A stretch of DNA of 64,000 nt from a virus. Below, piece after piece: positions 1 through 9,467 of this stretch. Position numbers and translations under genes: made by a program. Every line of letters starts with the position of its first letter. The stretch's first letter is position 1. The notes under the pieces are model-generated. The model was not told the origin of the DNA. It searched no databases and saw only the letters and a list, made by a program, of their open reading frames with translations. The stretch covers positions 21,286 to 85,285 of IMG/VR virus record IMGVR_UViG_3300030117_007605. One strand, written 5' to 3'.

Positions 1-2925
1 CAGGAAGATATTGTAAAGCTTGTTACTGACAATCCATTATTAAAAGGAGTCTCAGCCGCTTCTGAGCCAACAAAAGAAGCAGATAGAGGCGCATTCGCAA
101 GCTATACACCAGAACAACTTAAAGCTGCTCAAGCAGTTTACCGTGCCTCTGGCATCGGTGGTGGAATTCTATTAGACCCAAAAACAAGAAAAAAAGTTGG
201 AGTTGAAGAACCTAAGACAAAATCATATAAGCTTACCCGTAAAAAAACTGAAAAAGAAATTGAACGCGAAATTGAGATCGCCAAAATAGTATCCAGACCT
301 GGCGCAATACAAAATCCAGCAGCTACTAAGTCTGTTGATTTGCCACCAGAATTAATTAAAAAGTTCTCAGATTACTACTCCAAAAGTCCTAAGCAGGATG
401 CAAAGAGTTTAGATACGAAAGCCAGAGAAATTTACTCTGTATCACCATTCACCTACAAATCGGATGTTGCGAACAAAGAAGAACAAGAAGAAAGAGATCA
501 AGTTTTAAACTTAATAATGTTAGCAAGTTTAGTTCCGCTTCCGTATGTGGCTGTTCTTGACGCATTTTTAGCCCTATATCATGTTACCAAATATCTTGAA
601 AAGGGTCGAAACTTTACCGATTTGCCAGGTGACATTGTTGATGACACTGACCTGCAAATGGCTTTGTTACAAACATTCATAACCGCCGTTGGTACGAAAG
701 GCATTTTTGATGCAAGGGCGGTGGCAAGTGGTTCCGAATTATTCGGAACTAAGGCAAAACTTGACACCTTAATTGATAAAATTAAAAAAGGTGCAATGGA
801 GAAGGATGCAATAAATAATTTTGTAACAACTGCAAACAGATTGCTTAACGGATTATCAAAGTTCGGCAAGAAAGTAAAAATTGGCAGTGCTGAAGCTGCA
901 AAAACCAAAGGTGGGTTTTCCGACGTAATCAATAAAAGAGTTATTGATCCCGCGTTAGATGCCCTTAAAAAACTTGATGATATTAGTGGAGTTACTAAAG
1001 GTGCGGGTGAAGTAGCCCGTGAGATTGACGCTGTGGCGCGTCAAAACCTGATGTTTAGAATGCAAGATATTGCAACTGAACTTTATCCTTTATTTGTTGG
1101 TCGCTCAACAGATTTAGCAAGGGCGGCGCTTAAAGGAATTGATGTAGGTTCCATTCTAAAAGCAACCAAAGACAGCCGCCTTGGAAAAGAGTTCCGAGAA
1201 CTATTGACAACAAATCTTTCAAATGTAAAAAGAACTTTAAATCAACTAGCAGAGTCTGGTGATGATTTCATAGTATATTTAAAAGAACAAAACCCAGGGT
1301 TACATAACAAAATTTTTACAGAGTTGGGGAGGGTCACAGGCGCTGACGGCGGGTTTCGTGTTGCTTTTAAAGCGAACAAAGCATCGGTAGATGATATCCT
1401 AGAAGCATTCATAATTTATATGAAAAGGGCTGCGGAAACAAATCCAAGACTTTCAAAGAGACTTCAAGCGCGAATTTTTAGTTCACTCACAGATGGCAAA
1501 AATGCTGCTAAACTTGGAATAGAATCCTTGACAGATCTTCTTATTGAACCAATTGCTGCTGGCGGCAAGATAAGTGCAAAAAAAGCAGAAAAAATAAATA
1601 AATTATTAAAAGAGTTGTTGGAGGGTGAAAAAGTTCTTCCAGACGGGAGAACAGTACAACTAAGTCAAGATATGATAGCTTCAACGGTAAAAGAAATCCT
1701 TGAATTGAAACTTTTTTTAAGAAATGGTAAACTTTCAAATTCGGGCATTGCTCGTATTGCTAAGAAGACTAATGAAAAAATAAAAAATATTGTTTCAGGC
1801 GATGGAACATTATCTATGGCAGAAGGTCCGATCCAAAAAGCATTTATTGAAGTACAAGATAGAGTTGTTGAACTGTTTTTAAGTTCTGCTTTGCGTAAGT
1901 TTGGAGCTTTCACAGGCGTTAAAGGTGCCGGTCTTGGGCGTCAAGTCTCAAAGCTTGCTGATAGAGTATTGAGCCCTGATGCGTTTTACATGACTGGTGT
2001 TGGTAATAGAGCGTGGGTTCGATATATGATGGGGAATCGTTTTCTGAAATCTTGGGCAAAACAAAAAGGAATCGGGTACGAGATCAGTGAAAGGGTTTTG
2101 TCTGGTGTAATATTCAAATCCTTAATACCAATTATGTTTTATACCAAAGTTTATGGACCAAATTGTAAAATATCATTTCAACAATATATGGATTTTTTCT
2201 TAAAATCATTTTTTTCAAGTATCGGGTCAAAATTTTCAAGTACTAAATATGATGTTTCAACAGCCAGGAAAGAACTTAATGCCGAGCTAGATAAGTTCTT
2301 TGATGTATCTGAACCAAAAGTTAGTATACAAAAAATATTTGGTTTAAGCGGGTGTAAACATGTTAGAGATTTGGTCCAGACCGGTAAAGTAACAGATAAA
2401 GAATTGTCACAAAAACTTGAAAAGATGAAAAAAGACATGAAAAGAAGGGCTCTCAAGGCTGAGCAGCAGGCAAAAATTGCAGCTAAAAAAGTTAAAGAAG
2501 AATATGAAAAAGCGGTGAAAAGTCAACTTGGTGCAGATTACGAAGAAAGAATTGAATCAATTAAAAATAAAATAAAAAATAGAAAACAGTTGACAGACGA
2601 AGACAGAAAATACATCAAAAAAGTAAAAAAACTTCAAGGGGAACAATTTAAAAAGTTGTCTAAAACCTTTGACGAAACAATAGAGAAGCTTGGCAATGCT
2701 TACAAGGCAGGCGCTAATAATGTTTTGCCCGATGCTAAAACTGTCAATGCAACGATTGAAAAAGCAAAAGATTTTATAGGCAAACCCAAAAAGAAAGACA
2801 GTCTTGAAGGCGAACTTGAAGAACAAAAATTGGATGATCTTGAAGATGAACTTGAAGAAGAAATAATGAATGAAAACTTATTAGCAGAAAGATTAATTAA
2901 AGTTTCAATAGGATTAATTAAATGA
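1..2925 (+). CDS. Large unknown protein with charged coiled-coil C-terminus (5' end outside window)
   Basis: The reading frame is open from the first base of the window, so the gene starts upstream; an in-frame TTG at 340 is not a convincing start because the same frame runs through it without a stop. 974 residues are visible. A hydrophobic stretch (codons at about 510-590, with LASLVPLPYVAVLDAFLALY) could be a membrane or buried helix. The middle is mostly helical in composition, and the last about 170 residues are a lysine/glutamate-rich probable coiled coil ending in an acidic tail. The stop overlaps the next ATG (ATGA at 2922). No family is recognised. Its place beside a LamG-type virion gene suggests a virion or injected protein, which is inference only. 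Confidence 0.7.
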   Translation, partial: QEDIVKLVTDNPLLKGVSAASEPTKEADRGAFASYTPEQLKAAQAVYRASGIGGGILLDPKTRKKVGVEEPKTKSYKLTRKKTEKEIEREIEIAKIVSRPGAIQNPAATKSVDLPPELIKKFSDYYSKSPKQDAKSLDTKAREIYSVSPFTYKSDVANKEEQEERDQVLNLIMLASLVPLPYVAVLDAFLALYHVTKYLEKGRNFTDLPGDIVDDTDLQMALLQTFITAVGTKGIFDARAVASGSELFGTKAKLDTLIDKIKKGAMEKDAINNFVTTANRLLNGLSKFGKKVKIGSAEAAKTKGGFSDVINKRVIDPALDALKKLDDISGVTKGAGEVAREIDAVARQNLMFRMQDIATELYPLFVGRSTDLARAALKGIDVGSILKATKDSRLGKEFRELLTTNLSNVKRTLNQLAESGDDFIVYLKEQNPGLHNKIFTELGRVTGADGGFRVAFKANKASVDDILEAFIIYMKRAAETNPRLSKRLQARIFSSLTDGKNAAKLGIESLTDLLIEPIAAGGKISAKKAEKINKLLKELLEGEKVLPDGRTVQLSQDMIASTVKEILELKLFLRNGKLSNSGIARIAKKTNEKIKNIVSGDGTLSMAEGPIQKAFIEVQDRVVELFLSSALRKFGAFTGVKGAGLGRQVSKLADRVLSPDAFYMTGVGNRAWVRYMMGNRFLKSWAKQKGIGYEISERVLSGVIFKSLIPIMFYTKVYGPNCKISFQQYMDFFLKSFFSSIGSKFSSTKYDVSTARKELNAELDKFFDVSEPKVSIQKIFGLSGCKHVRDLVQTGKVTDKELSQKLEKMKKDMKRRALKAEQQAKIAAKKVKEEYEKAVKSQLGADYEERIESIKNKIKNRKQLTDEDRKYIKKVKKLQGEQFKKLSKTFDETIEKLGNAYKAGANNVLPDAKTVNATIEKAKDFIGKPKKKDSLEGELEEQKLDDLEDELEEEIMNENLLAERLIKVSIGLIK

Positions 2926-4073
2926 GTGCAGCAGCTAAATATGGTTCAGATAATGTGTCTTTGTGGACACCATCAGCCACTGGAAGCAACCCTTTAAATT
3001 CTGATATTGTTGCTTGGATTGATGCGGAAGATACTAGTGAGATGACAACTTTTACCGATTCCGGTCACTCCTATGTTGATGTCATAAAAGATAAAATTAA
3101 TGATATTAGTTTTGGTGCTCCCGCGAATTACCAACGTCCAAGATTTTCTAATGGTACAGACTCGTTGTTGATTAATAATAGAAATACTTTACATTTCTGG
3201 GAAGCCAGCTTACAAAGCACGCCAGACACAGCATTGACTGCGACTTTAGATGCGTTCGATGGACACTTAGCAGAAATTAATGATCCAAGATATGCGTTTA
3301 TGGTTTATAAACCAATAGATTATTATGGTGATGCCAATTTTCTTTATCATTATGGTGATAGTTTGACTGGTAAAGCTTATGGATTAGCCATGTGGGTCAC
3401 CGGCTCAGGGACTCTTACAAATACTAGTCATTACTATTACATGGCATCTTACGGCGGCGGCAAGAGATATTACCCAGATGAGTCTGACACAAATAGCAAA
3501 TATTACAACAAGGGCGGTGTGCCCAATCTTGTTTATCACCAACACTCTGGCACTGGCGGATATCTAAGTAACGATGGTAATCAGACTGCCGCCAGTTATT
3601 CTGGTCTGACTTTAACTACAAATAACTTTAATCGGGATATGCAATTTTGGATTGGTGAAGAAATTGGCGGCGGTGGTCGCGGCATAGAGTTCCTCTTGGC
3701 TGAAATGATTATGATCACTGGTAGCTCGTTATCCGACGCAGACCGTCAAAGGGTCGAGGGATATTTAGCACATAAGTGGGGACTAACTGGAGATTTAGCC
3801 GGTGATCATCCTTATAAAAGTGCTGCACCAACAAACGGAATCTCCGTTGGTCCTACAGTGTATTTTGGTGATGATGATAAAGGCAGAATAAAAAACATAG
3901 ATCCAGGTGGTTCACATAATGGACCTGTTTCTAATAGATTTAAAGCAATTAATTGTAACTATGGAAAAATTGGTGTTGATCAAGTCCCTTTCACACTACA
4001 ACAACCTGGAGTTTTTTCTTTGAAAAGAAGAACAACTGCTTATCAAGTAACTCGTGGAGAGTCAAATGAATAA
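2922..4073 (+). CDS. LamG/concanavalin-like virion surface protein
   Basis: 383 residues. The N-terminal part has the pattern of a concanavalin A-like (LamG) fold, starting with an 'IVAWIDAED' type strand. The C-terminal half carries the signature seen in many marine phage and bacterial LamG proteins: a 'LAEMIMITG' strand, 'DRQRVEGYLAHKWGL' and then 'HPYKSAAP'. Such domains bind carbohydrate or act as virion decorations. The start is the ATG overlapping the previous stop (ATGA). The final about 75 residues after the LamG signature are unassigned. A decoration or adhesin role is inferred from the fold and the phage context; the actual ligand is unknown. Confidence 0.75.
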   Translation: MSAAAKYGSDNVSLWTPSATGSNPLNSDIVAWIDAEDTSEMTTFTDSGHSYVDVIKDKINDISFGAPANYQRPRFSNGTDSLLINNRNTLHFWEASLQSTPDTALTATLDAFDGHLAEINDPRYAFMVYKPIDYYGDANFLYHYGDSLTGKAYGLAMWVTGSGTLTNTSHYYYMASYGGGKRYYPDESDTNSKYYNKGGVPNLVYHQHSGTGGYLSNDGNQTAASYSGLTLTTNNFNRDMQFWIGEEIGGGGRGIEFLLAEMIMITGSSLSDADRQRVEGYLAHKWGLTGDLAGDHPYKSAAPTNGISVGPTVYFGDDDKGRIKNIDPGGSHNGPVSNRFKAINCNYGKIGVDQVPFTLQQPGVFSLKRRTTAYQVTRGESNE

Positions 4074-7000
4074 AATTTTAAAAGAAGGCGGTAACATCTT
4101 CAAAAATATTGATGGTTATGCTGAAACAGTTCGTATTAAAAGAGAAGATGTAGATCCAACACTTGAGTGGCTTGAAGATATTTTAGGTGTGGACCTTGTT
4201 AACTTTAAATTGGGCACCACCGGCAGAAAAGAAACTTCCGGCGATTTGGATGTGGCGATTGATCAAGAAAAAGTCAATAAAGATGATTTAATTAAAAAAT
4301 TAATGAAATGGTTAAATGAAACCCATCCAGAACTTGAACTTGCTAATGCAGATACAAAAGAATTAAAGAAAAAAGTCAGACAGTGGATCGCTAAGTCAGG
4401 TACGTCTGTTCATTTCAAAACACCAATTCGTGGTGATGAATCCAACGGTTTTGTTCAAACAGACTTGATGTTTGGCGATCCCGATTTCATGCTTTGGGCT
4501 GTTAAAGGTGAATCAGGTCCAAGCGAATATCGTGGTGGAGATAGACAGAATTTATTAAATGCCATTGCAACGCAGCGTGGATACGCTTGGAGCGCCTTTT
4601 TCGGTTTAAAGGATAGAGAGACAGGTGAAAGGACATATGACCCTCAGACGGTCGTAGACCGCGTTCTAGGGGCAGGTCACAAGCCAGAAGATTTTGATAG
4701 CATTTATACTCTATTTGATATTCTTGCTGATAAAGAAAAATACCCTGACGACGTTTACGAGGCAATCCGTGAAAAAGCAGGTTTTGATTTTCCTCATCGG
4801 GATGAAAGTTTAGAGGAAGCAAAGAAGATTGAACCGCGCATTCAACACGCTGAAGATTTAATTTTCTTTGAGGGTGCTGCGGGTGCTTTGAGAGCATTGC
4901 GTGCTCTTCAGAAGATGAACGATCCAGAGGGTCGTCCTGAGACATCCGTCAAATGGGATGGTTCCCCGGCTGTTATTTTTGGTCGCGATGTGGATGGAAA
5001 CTTTATTTTTACTGATAAAAGTGGTTTTGGTGTAAAATCTTATAAAGGGAAGGTTGGTTCTGAAGAAGAAATGGAACAAATGTACCGTTCCCGTGCTGCT
5101 CGTGCTGCTAAAAAGATGGGTATGACACCAGATGAAGTTTTTGAAAAGAGATATTCCAAGATTTCACCTTTAATGCAAAAAGCATTTAGACTTGCAGAAA
5201 AATCAGTTGATCCTGACCATAGAGGTTATTTCTTTGGTGAAGTTCTATACTTTGACAAACCAGAGATTGAAGATGATAAGTTTGTCTTCAAACCAAATAT
5301 GGTAAAGTATAAGGTTAATAAAGACTCAGAAATGGGTAAAAAGATTGAAAAATCAGATGTAGGCATTGTGCTGCACTTGAAGAAAGATGTTGAAACTCTT
5401 GAAAATCAGCCACTAAATTTTGACGGTATGTCACCAGATCCAGACATTTTGTTTTTTGGTAAAACCTTTGTTGAGAAGCCCGTCGCCGTTAATGATGGCG
5501 AGATTGAAGCAATTATTAATTTAGTTGAACAAAATATGTCAAAATTAGATGAGTTTTTTAATGCTGGGCGTCTAAAGAAGCTCGGCATTTCAGATTTACC
5601 AAACTTATTCTATGGATACTTAAACAGCAAAGTTGACACAGGCTTAGAAAACTTGGGTGAAGACTTTAATGATTGGCTTGTCAGCAAAGGCAGTGTCTCA
5701 GATAGCAAAAAACTAAACGTAAAAAATTACATTTCTGAAAATCTTCAAACATACACTTTAATTTGGGATGTTGTCACCAGAATAATGCAGATTAAAGACG
5801 GCATTATTGGAAGCATTGACACTCAAGGAGGCTTGCCATTTAGTCAATCCCTCGGTGGTGAAGAAGTTGGTGAAGGTTATGTTCTATCTGATGATGGTAA
5901 ATTAATCAAATTGGTTGATAGATCTAAATTCACAAAAGCAAATCGTTCTGCGGTAAGAGAACAGGGCGAACTTGATCCTGATTATGAAGATGATTTAAGC
6001 GATCAGATCGATGATATTGAGGACGCAGAGACCCATGTATTTATTCCCGGTGGCTTTAAACCACCACACAAAGGGCACTTATCTTTACTTCTTCAAGCCG
6101 TCAAAGAATATCCAGATGCTATTGTCCATATTACAAGCGGACCAACAAAAAGAACCGCTGGTGATTTAGAAGTAAGTGCTGAACAAGCAAAGCAAGTTTG
6201 GGAAAAATATATTAAAGCTTATGGAATTAATAATAAAGTAGAACTTGACTATTTTGATCGTTTCAAGACGAATAGAAAGAAGAAAGACGGTTCAGTCATA
6301 ACATCTTCAAGCCCTTTCTTAAGAATTGGTCTCAGGATGGAAAACGAAATAACACCAACCTCAAAGATTGTCGCTGTTTCATCTGAAGATGAACATATAA
6401 ATTTTGTAAAAAATGCAGTAGATTATCTAAATGATAATAAAGGTAAAGATTTTGAGTTTGAGCCATTAAAGGCTGGTAAGGTTGAAGTTGAACCCGGCGT
6501 TAAATTTTCTGCCACTCAAATGAGAAAGGCGATTAGCGAAGGCGACTTTGATACATTTAAGGCTTTTATGCCAGAAAAACTTTCTGATGATGAAGCAAAA
6601 GAAGTATTTGAAATGCTTGGGGGCGTTATGGGTGAAGCATCTGCAATGGGTGCTGGCGATGTCAGCGGTGGATTTGTCCCCCCTTTTTCTTCGGATGAAA
6701 ATCAAAACGAACAAACTATTTATAAGGAACAATTACGTCAAACAATAAAACGTCTTGTCAATAAAGAGAGAAACAATATGCTAAATGAAGAAAAACAATT
6801 AAGAGAACTTATCAGACAAATCATTAAGGAAAATGATACACCAACCAAGTCAACTGGGTTGAATAAATTAATTCAAGCATTAAAGATTATTCTTCCAACT
6901 GTTGAATCTGGTTATAAATCACTAACCACTGATAAAGAACAGAGAGACTCTTTCAAACAACACTACCTTAAGGCTATTATTGATACACTCTCTCCTCAAG

Positions 7001-7539
7001 ATGCGATTAGAGCCGCATCTGGTGGTGAGTCCACCGGCATGCTTGGTGGTTCTGCTCTTGAAGAACAAGATGATATTGAAGTCAACGTCACAGAAAATCC
7101 CGCTGATCTAAGTGATAAAATTGAAGATGTCGAAGATGAATTGGACACTCAAATTAATAAAGACGCTGGAGTTACACTTAAAGATATTGAAGGTAAAAAA
7201 ACAGATATCCCACTACCACAAATTCCTGGTTTAGACGAAACTGGTAGAGATGAATCCGTTGATGTGTATAAGAAAACTGTAGATGCTGTAACTAGAAACT
7301 ATAGAACACTTCACAATGAAGAAGATAGGAAAGAATTTAAAGAATTTTTAGTAACTAATCTTTTATTATATTTTGATAAATTTGAAAATGATATTTCAGC
7401 AGAGTTAACACCTGTTACAACACCTGAGTATGAAAAACAAACAGCAGAGAAAGCTCAGTTTGCTGCTAAAGGTGAAGAAACAGTAAATGAAAGAATTGAA
7501 AAAGCAGTTAGAGAGACATTAAAGAATAGTTTATTCTAA
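4066..7539 (+). CDS. Three-domain nucleotidyltransferase-like protein (Pol-beta-type + KxDG ligase-type + HxGH adenylyltransferase)
   Basis: 1157 residues from the ATG at 4066, which has a GGAG upstream and overlaps the previous stop by 8 bases; a GTG at 4054 is also possible. Domain 1 (about residues 40-160) has a Pol-beta-type nucleotidyltransferase pattern: GTTGRKETSGDLDVAI at about 49 and a later acidic 'QTDLMF'. Domain 2 (about 270-500) has KWDG at K296, 'GYFFGEVLYF' and 'DVGIVLHL', resembling motifs I, III and IV of covalent (lysine-adenylate) DNA/RNA ligases. Domain 3 (about 655-830) has GGFKPPHKGH with H668/H671 and 'FSATQMRKAI' (S815-R820), the HxGH and SSTxxR motifs of NMN/pantetheine-phosphate adenylyltransferases. 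The C-terminus has two short amphipathic motifs at about 888 and 912, then an acidic tail. Substrates are unknown; NAD metabolism, RNA-end processing or nucleotidylation of a protein are all possible. Confidence 0.75.
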   Translation: MNKILKEGGNIFKNIDGYAETVRIKREDVDPTLEWLEDILGVDLVNFKLGTTGRKETSGDLDVAIDQEKVNKDDLIKKLMKWLNETHPELELANADTKELKKKVRQWIAKSGTSVHFKTPIRGDESNGFVQTDLMFGDPDFMLWAVKGESGPSEYRGGDRQNLLNAIATQRGYAWSAFFGLKDRETGERTYDPQTVVDRVLGAGHKPEDFDSIYTLFDILADKEKYPDDVYEAIREKAGFDFPHRDESLEEAKKIEPRIQHAEDLIFFEGAAGALRALRALQKMNDPEGRPETSVKWDGSPAVIFGRDVDGNFIFTDKSGFGVKSYKGKVGSEEEMEQMYRSRAARAAKKMGMTPDEVFEKRYSKISPLMQKAFRLAEKSVDPDHRGYFFGEVLYFDKPEIEDDKFVFKPNMVKYKVNKDSEMGKKIEKSDVGIVLHLKKDVETLENQPLNFDGMSPDPDILFFGKTFVEKPVAVNDGEIEAIINLVEQNMSKLDEFFNAGRLKKLGISDLPNLFYGYLNSKVDTGLENLGEDFNDWLVSKGSVSDSKKLNVKNYISENLQTYTLIWDVVTRIMQIKDGIIGSIDTQGGLPFSQSLGGEEVGEGYVLSDDGKLIKLVDRSKFTKANRSAVREQGELDPDYEDDLSDQIDDIEDAETHVFIPGGFKPPHKGHLSLLLQAVKEYPDAIVHITSGPTKRTAGDLEVSAEQAKQVWEKYIKAYGINNKVELDYFDRFKTNRKKKDGSVITSSSPFLRIGLRMENEITPTSKIVAVSSEDEHINFVKNAVDYLNDNKGKDFEFEPLKAGKVEVEPGVKFSATQMRKAISEGDFDTFKAFMPEKLSDDEAKEVFEMLGGVMGEASAMGAGDVSGGFVPPFSSDENQNEQTIYKEQLRQTIKRLVNKERNNMLNEEKQLRELIRQIIKENDTPTKSTGLNKLIQALKIILPTVESGYKSLTTDKEQRDSFKQHYLKAIIDTLSPQDAIRAASGGESTGMLGGSALEEQDDIEVNVTENPADLSDKIEDVEDELDTQINKDAGVTLKDIEGKKTDIPLPQIPGLDETGRDESVDVYKKTVDAVTRNYRTLHNEEDRKEFKEFLVTNLLLYFDKFENDISAELTPVTTPEYEKQTAEKAQFAAKGEETVNERIEKAVRETLKNSLF

Positions 7540-7907
7540 TGAAGAAAGATCTTAAAAAGAATTATTCAATAAAAAAGAAACTCATAATAGAAAAGAAAAT
7601 AGATGAAGACTTTGAGATGAGATTAAACAATCTTACTCTAGAAGATATTATAGCTCTTAAGTTGGAGTTGTCAAGTAAAAACTTTAAAGGTAAATTTTAT
7701 GGACTTCAGTTGTATAAATATATTCAAGACATTGCTAGAGATGCAGTTGTAAAGTTTGCTATCGCTGCTACAAATTCTAAAATTAAAGCTTCTTATATTT
7801 TAGGGATATCGTACAAACAGCTTAAATATATTCAGAAAGGTTATGACTATGAAGCCTACTTTGACACTACCCACTTAACAGATAAGCCTTATGATGATAC
7901 AATCTGA
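7539..7907 (+). CDS. Small basic protein, possible helix-turn-helix
   Basis: 122 residues; the ATG overlaps the upstream stop by one base (TAATG). The N-terminus is very lysine-rich. Residues about 75-105 ('AATNSKIKASYILGISYKQL') resemble a helix-turn-helix of the kind found in Fis- or Trp-repressor-like DNA-binding proteins. No family can be named. A regulatory or structural DNA-binding role is a guess from this motif. Confidence 0.55.
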   Translation: MKKDLKKNYSIKKKLIIEKKIDEDFEMRLNNLTLEDIIALKLELSSKNFKGKFYGLQLYKYIQDIARDAVVKFAIAATNSKIKASYILGISYKQLKYIQKGYDYEAYFDTTHLTDKPYDDTI

Positions 7908-7909
7908 TT

Positions 7910-8221
7910 ATGAAGATTTCAGATCTAGTAGTAGGTGAATTCTATGTTATTAAACCAACTACTAAGAAACAAGTAGTAGTAAAAGAAGGTAGACTAACCC
8001 TAGGTGGTTTCTCTCCAGTTTACAAAGAAAATTTATATTATAAACAATCTCTTTTCATCTATGCTGGTCAGATTACAGAAAGAATAATAAAAAAGGTTGA
8101 CAGTAAGAGAGAAGAGGTTTATACTTATAAACCACATATTATGATTTGTATTAAAACAGGTGAAAAGTTCAAAGTAGCTGGTTATTACATTCAAACATAT
8201 TTTATTAAGCCAAAGAAATAG
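7910..8221 (+). CDS. Unknown small beta-rich protein
   Basis: 103 residues, starting 2 bases after the previous stop. The sequence opens with 'MKISDLVVGEFYVIKP', a pattern typical of small SH3-like beta barrels, and stays strand-rich and basic to the end. No cysteines form a metal site and no membrane segment is present. Function is not recognised. It lies in a run of small genes between the large nucleotidyltransferase and the purine synthetase. Confidence 0.55.
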   Translation: MKISDLVVGEFYVIKPTTKKQVVVKEGRLTLGGFSPVYKENLYYKQSLFIYAGQITERIIKKVDSKREEVYTYKPHIMICIKTGEKFKVAGYYIQTYFIKPKK

Positions 8222-8226
8222 GAGGT
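8221..8226 (+). promoter_or_regulatory. Strong ribosome binding site
   Basis: GGAGGT lies 3 bases before the ATG at 8230 and shares its first base with the upstream TAG stop. It is one of the few full-length Shine-Dalgarno matches in the window; most genes here have AGGA, GGAG or rely on stop-start overlap. Confidence 0.7.
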
Positions 8227-8229
8227 ACT

Positions 8230-8457
8230 ATGGAGGCAAATCCATTATTCGGACGACCATGGAAAACAGTTGGTCGTTTTGACACTTTTGAGGGTGCTGA
8301 TAAGAAGAGAAAACAGCTTTCCTCAGAAAAAAATTTACAAGTTAAAGTTAAGAAACAATTAAAAGGTTTTGTGGTAAAAACCAGATTGATTGAAGAAGAT
8401 AAACCAAAGCGTCTGAGCCGGAAGAAGCAACGTAAGGAGATGATGAATGATCGCTGA
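8230..8457 (+). CDS. Unknown small basic protein
   Basis: 75 residues, preceded by a perfect GGAGGT ribosome binding site. The protein has a short globular part ('WKTVGRFDTFEGADKKRKQL', similar in look to small phage SPOR-like or beta-alpha repeats) and a basic tail rich in KKR that could bind nucleic acid. The stop overlaps the start of the purine synthetase gene, so the two are probably co-translated. No function is assigned. Confidence 0.55.
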   Translation: MEANPLFGRPWKTVGRFDTFEGADKKRKQLSSEKNLQVKVKKQLKGFVVKTRLIEEDKPKRLSRKKQRKEMMNDR

Positions 8458-9457
8458 TGTCGTTGTTGGTCTTCAGTATGGTGATGAAGGCAAAGGAAAA
8501 GTTACTCACCATCTATGTAAGACAGGAGGTTATACACATGTCTTACGCTACAATGGTGGCTGCAATGCTGGTCATACTATTTTTCATGAAGGTCAGAAAT
8601 TTGTTACACATCACATTCCAGCAGGGGTTTTCTTTGGAATTAAAAGCATCATTGGTAATGGTTGTGTTCTTGACCCTGCACAATTTTTCCGAGAATTAGA
8701 GGAACTTAAATCAGGTGGAATCAATACTGAGGGGCTTATTTATGTCGCGAACAATTGTCATGTGATCACAGATGAACACAAAGAAGAAGACGGTAAAGAC
8801 AAAAAGATTGGCACAACCAAACGAGGCAATGGTCCCGCATACAGAGATAAATACGCTAGAACAGGTATCATGGCAAAGGATATTCCAGAGCTTAAACCAT
8901 ACTTGATTGATCTACACGATGAGTTCTGGAATCAGCCTGACGTTAAAATCCTCTGTGAAGGCGCACAAGGCTTCGGATTGGATATTGACTGGGGAGACTA
9001 CCCTTTCGTCACTTCAAGCCATTGTCTGACATCCTCGGTGCTTTTAAACGCCATTCCTCATTATGCTATCCGTGATGTATGGGGAGTTGCCAAAGCTTAC
9101 GAGACTTATGTTGGCACAAAGCAATTCCAACCACCACATAATAAAGTTTTTGCTCATATCCAAGAGGCAGGGCAGGAATTTGGTGCTACTACTGGAAGAG
9201 TTAGACAGTGTAACTGGATTAGCCTTCCGTTTCTCAAGAAATCAGTTCAACTGAATGGTGTAAATCGTGTTGTGATCAATAAGATGGATATTATGCGACA
9301 GGTTGGAAACTGGAGTCTTAGAAACAATGATGGTAAATCAGACTTCTTTGAGTATTTTTCAACAGAAGAAGAATTTACTAACAGAATTGAAGAATTCTTG
9401 GCTGGGACTGGGAAGGATATGGATATTTTCTTTTCAGACAGTCCACACAAAATTTAG
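8447..9457 (+). CDS. Short-form adenylosuccinate synthetase family protein (PurA/PurZ-like)
   Basis: 336 residues. Known family reaction: GTP-dependent joining of aspartate to IMP (PurA), or to dGMP in the phage PurZ branch that makes 2-aminoadenine (Z) DNA. Visible motifs: the P-loop-like QYGDEGKGK with Asp13, GGCNAGHT at 37-44, 'IIGNG', GTTKRGNGPAYRDK, 'GAQGFGLD' and 'TTGRVRQCNW'. The length matches the short archaeal-type PurA and PurZ proteins rather than bacterial PurA (about 430). The catalytic Asp13 is kept; PurZ enzymes first described carry Ser there, whereas a PurZ0 clade is reported to keep Asp. The position of the catalytic His41 of E. coli PurA is Cys39 here, and archaeal short forms also lack that His. 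IMP versus dGMP cannot be decided from sequence. No MazZ, DatZ or DpoZ is seen in this window. Confidence 0.88.
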   Translation: MIADVVVGLQYGDEGKGKVTHHLCKTGGYTHVLRYNGGCNAGHTIFHEGQKFVTHHIPAGVFFGIKSIIGNGCVLDPAQFFRELEELKSGGINTEGLIYVANNCHVITDEHKEEDGKDKKIGTTKRGNGPAYRDKYARTGIMAKDIPELKPYLIDLHDEFWNQPDVKILCEGAQGFGLDIDWGDYPFVTSSHCLTSSVLLNAIPHYAIRDVWGVAKAYETYVGTKQFQPPHNKVFAHIQEAGQEFGATTGRVRQCNWISLPFLKKSVQLNGVNRVVINKMDIMRQVGNWSLRNNDGKSDFFEYFSTEEEFTNRIEEFLAGTGKDMDIFFSDSPHKI

Positions 9458-9467
9458 GGAGAATAAA

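Noticed and set aside
340-2925. TTG at 340 as the start of the first gene
   Set aside because: The same frame is open from base 1 through 339, with protein-like sequence, so the gene begins before the window.
8447-9457. Firm PurZ (Z-genome) assignment
   Set aside because: Asp13 is retained and no partner genes for Z-DNA are visible here, so only a PurA/PurZ-family call is justified.
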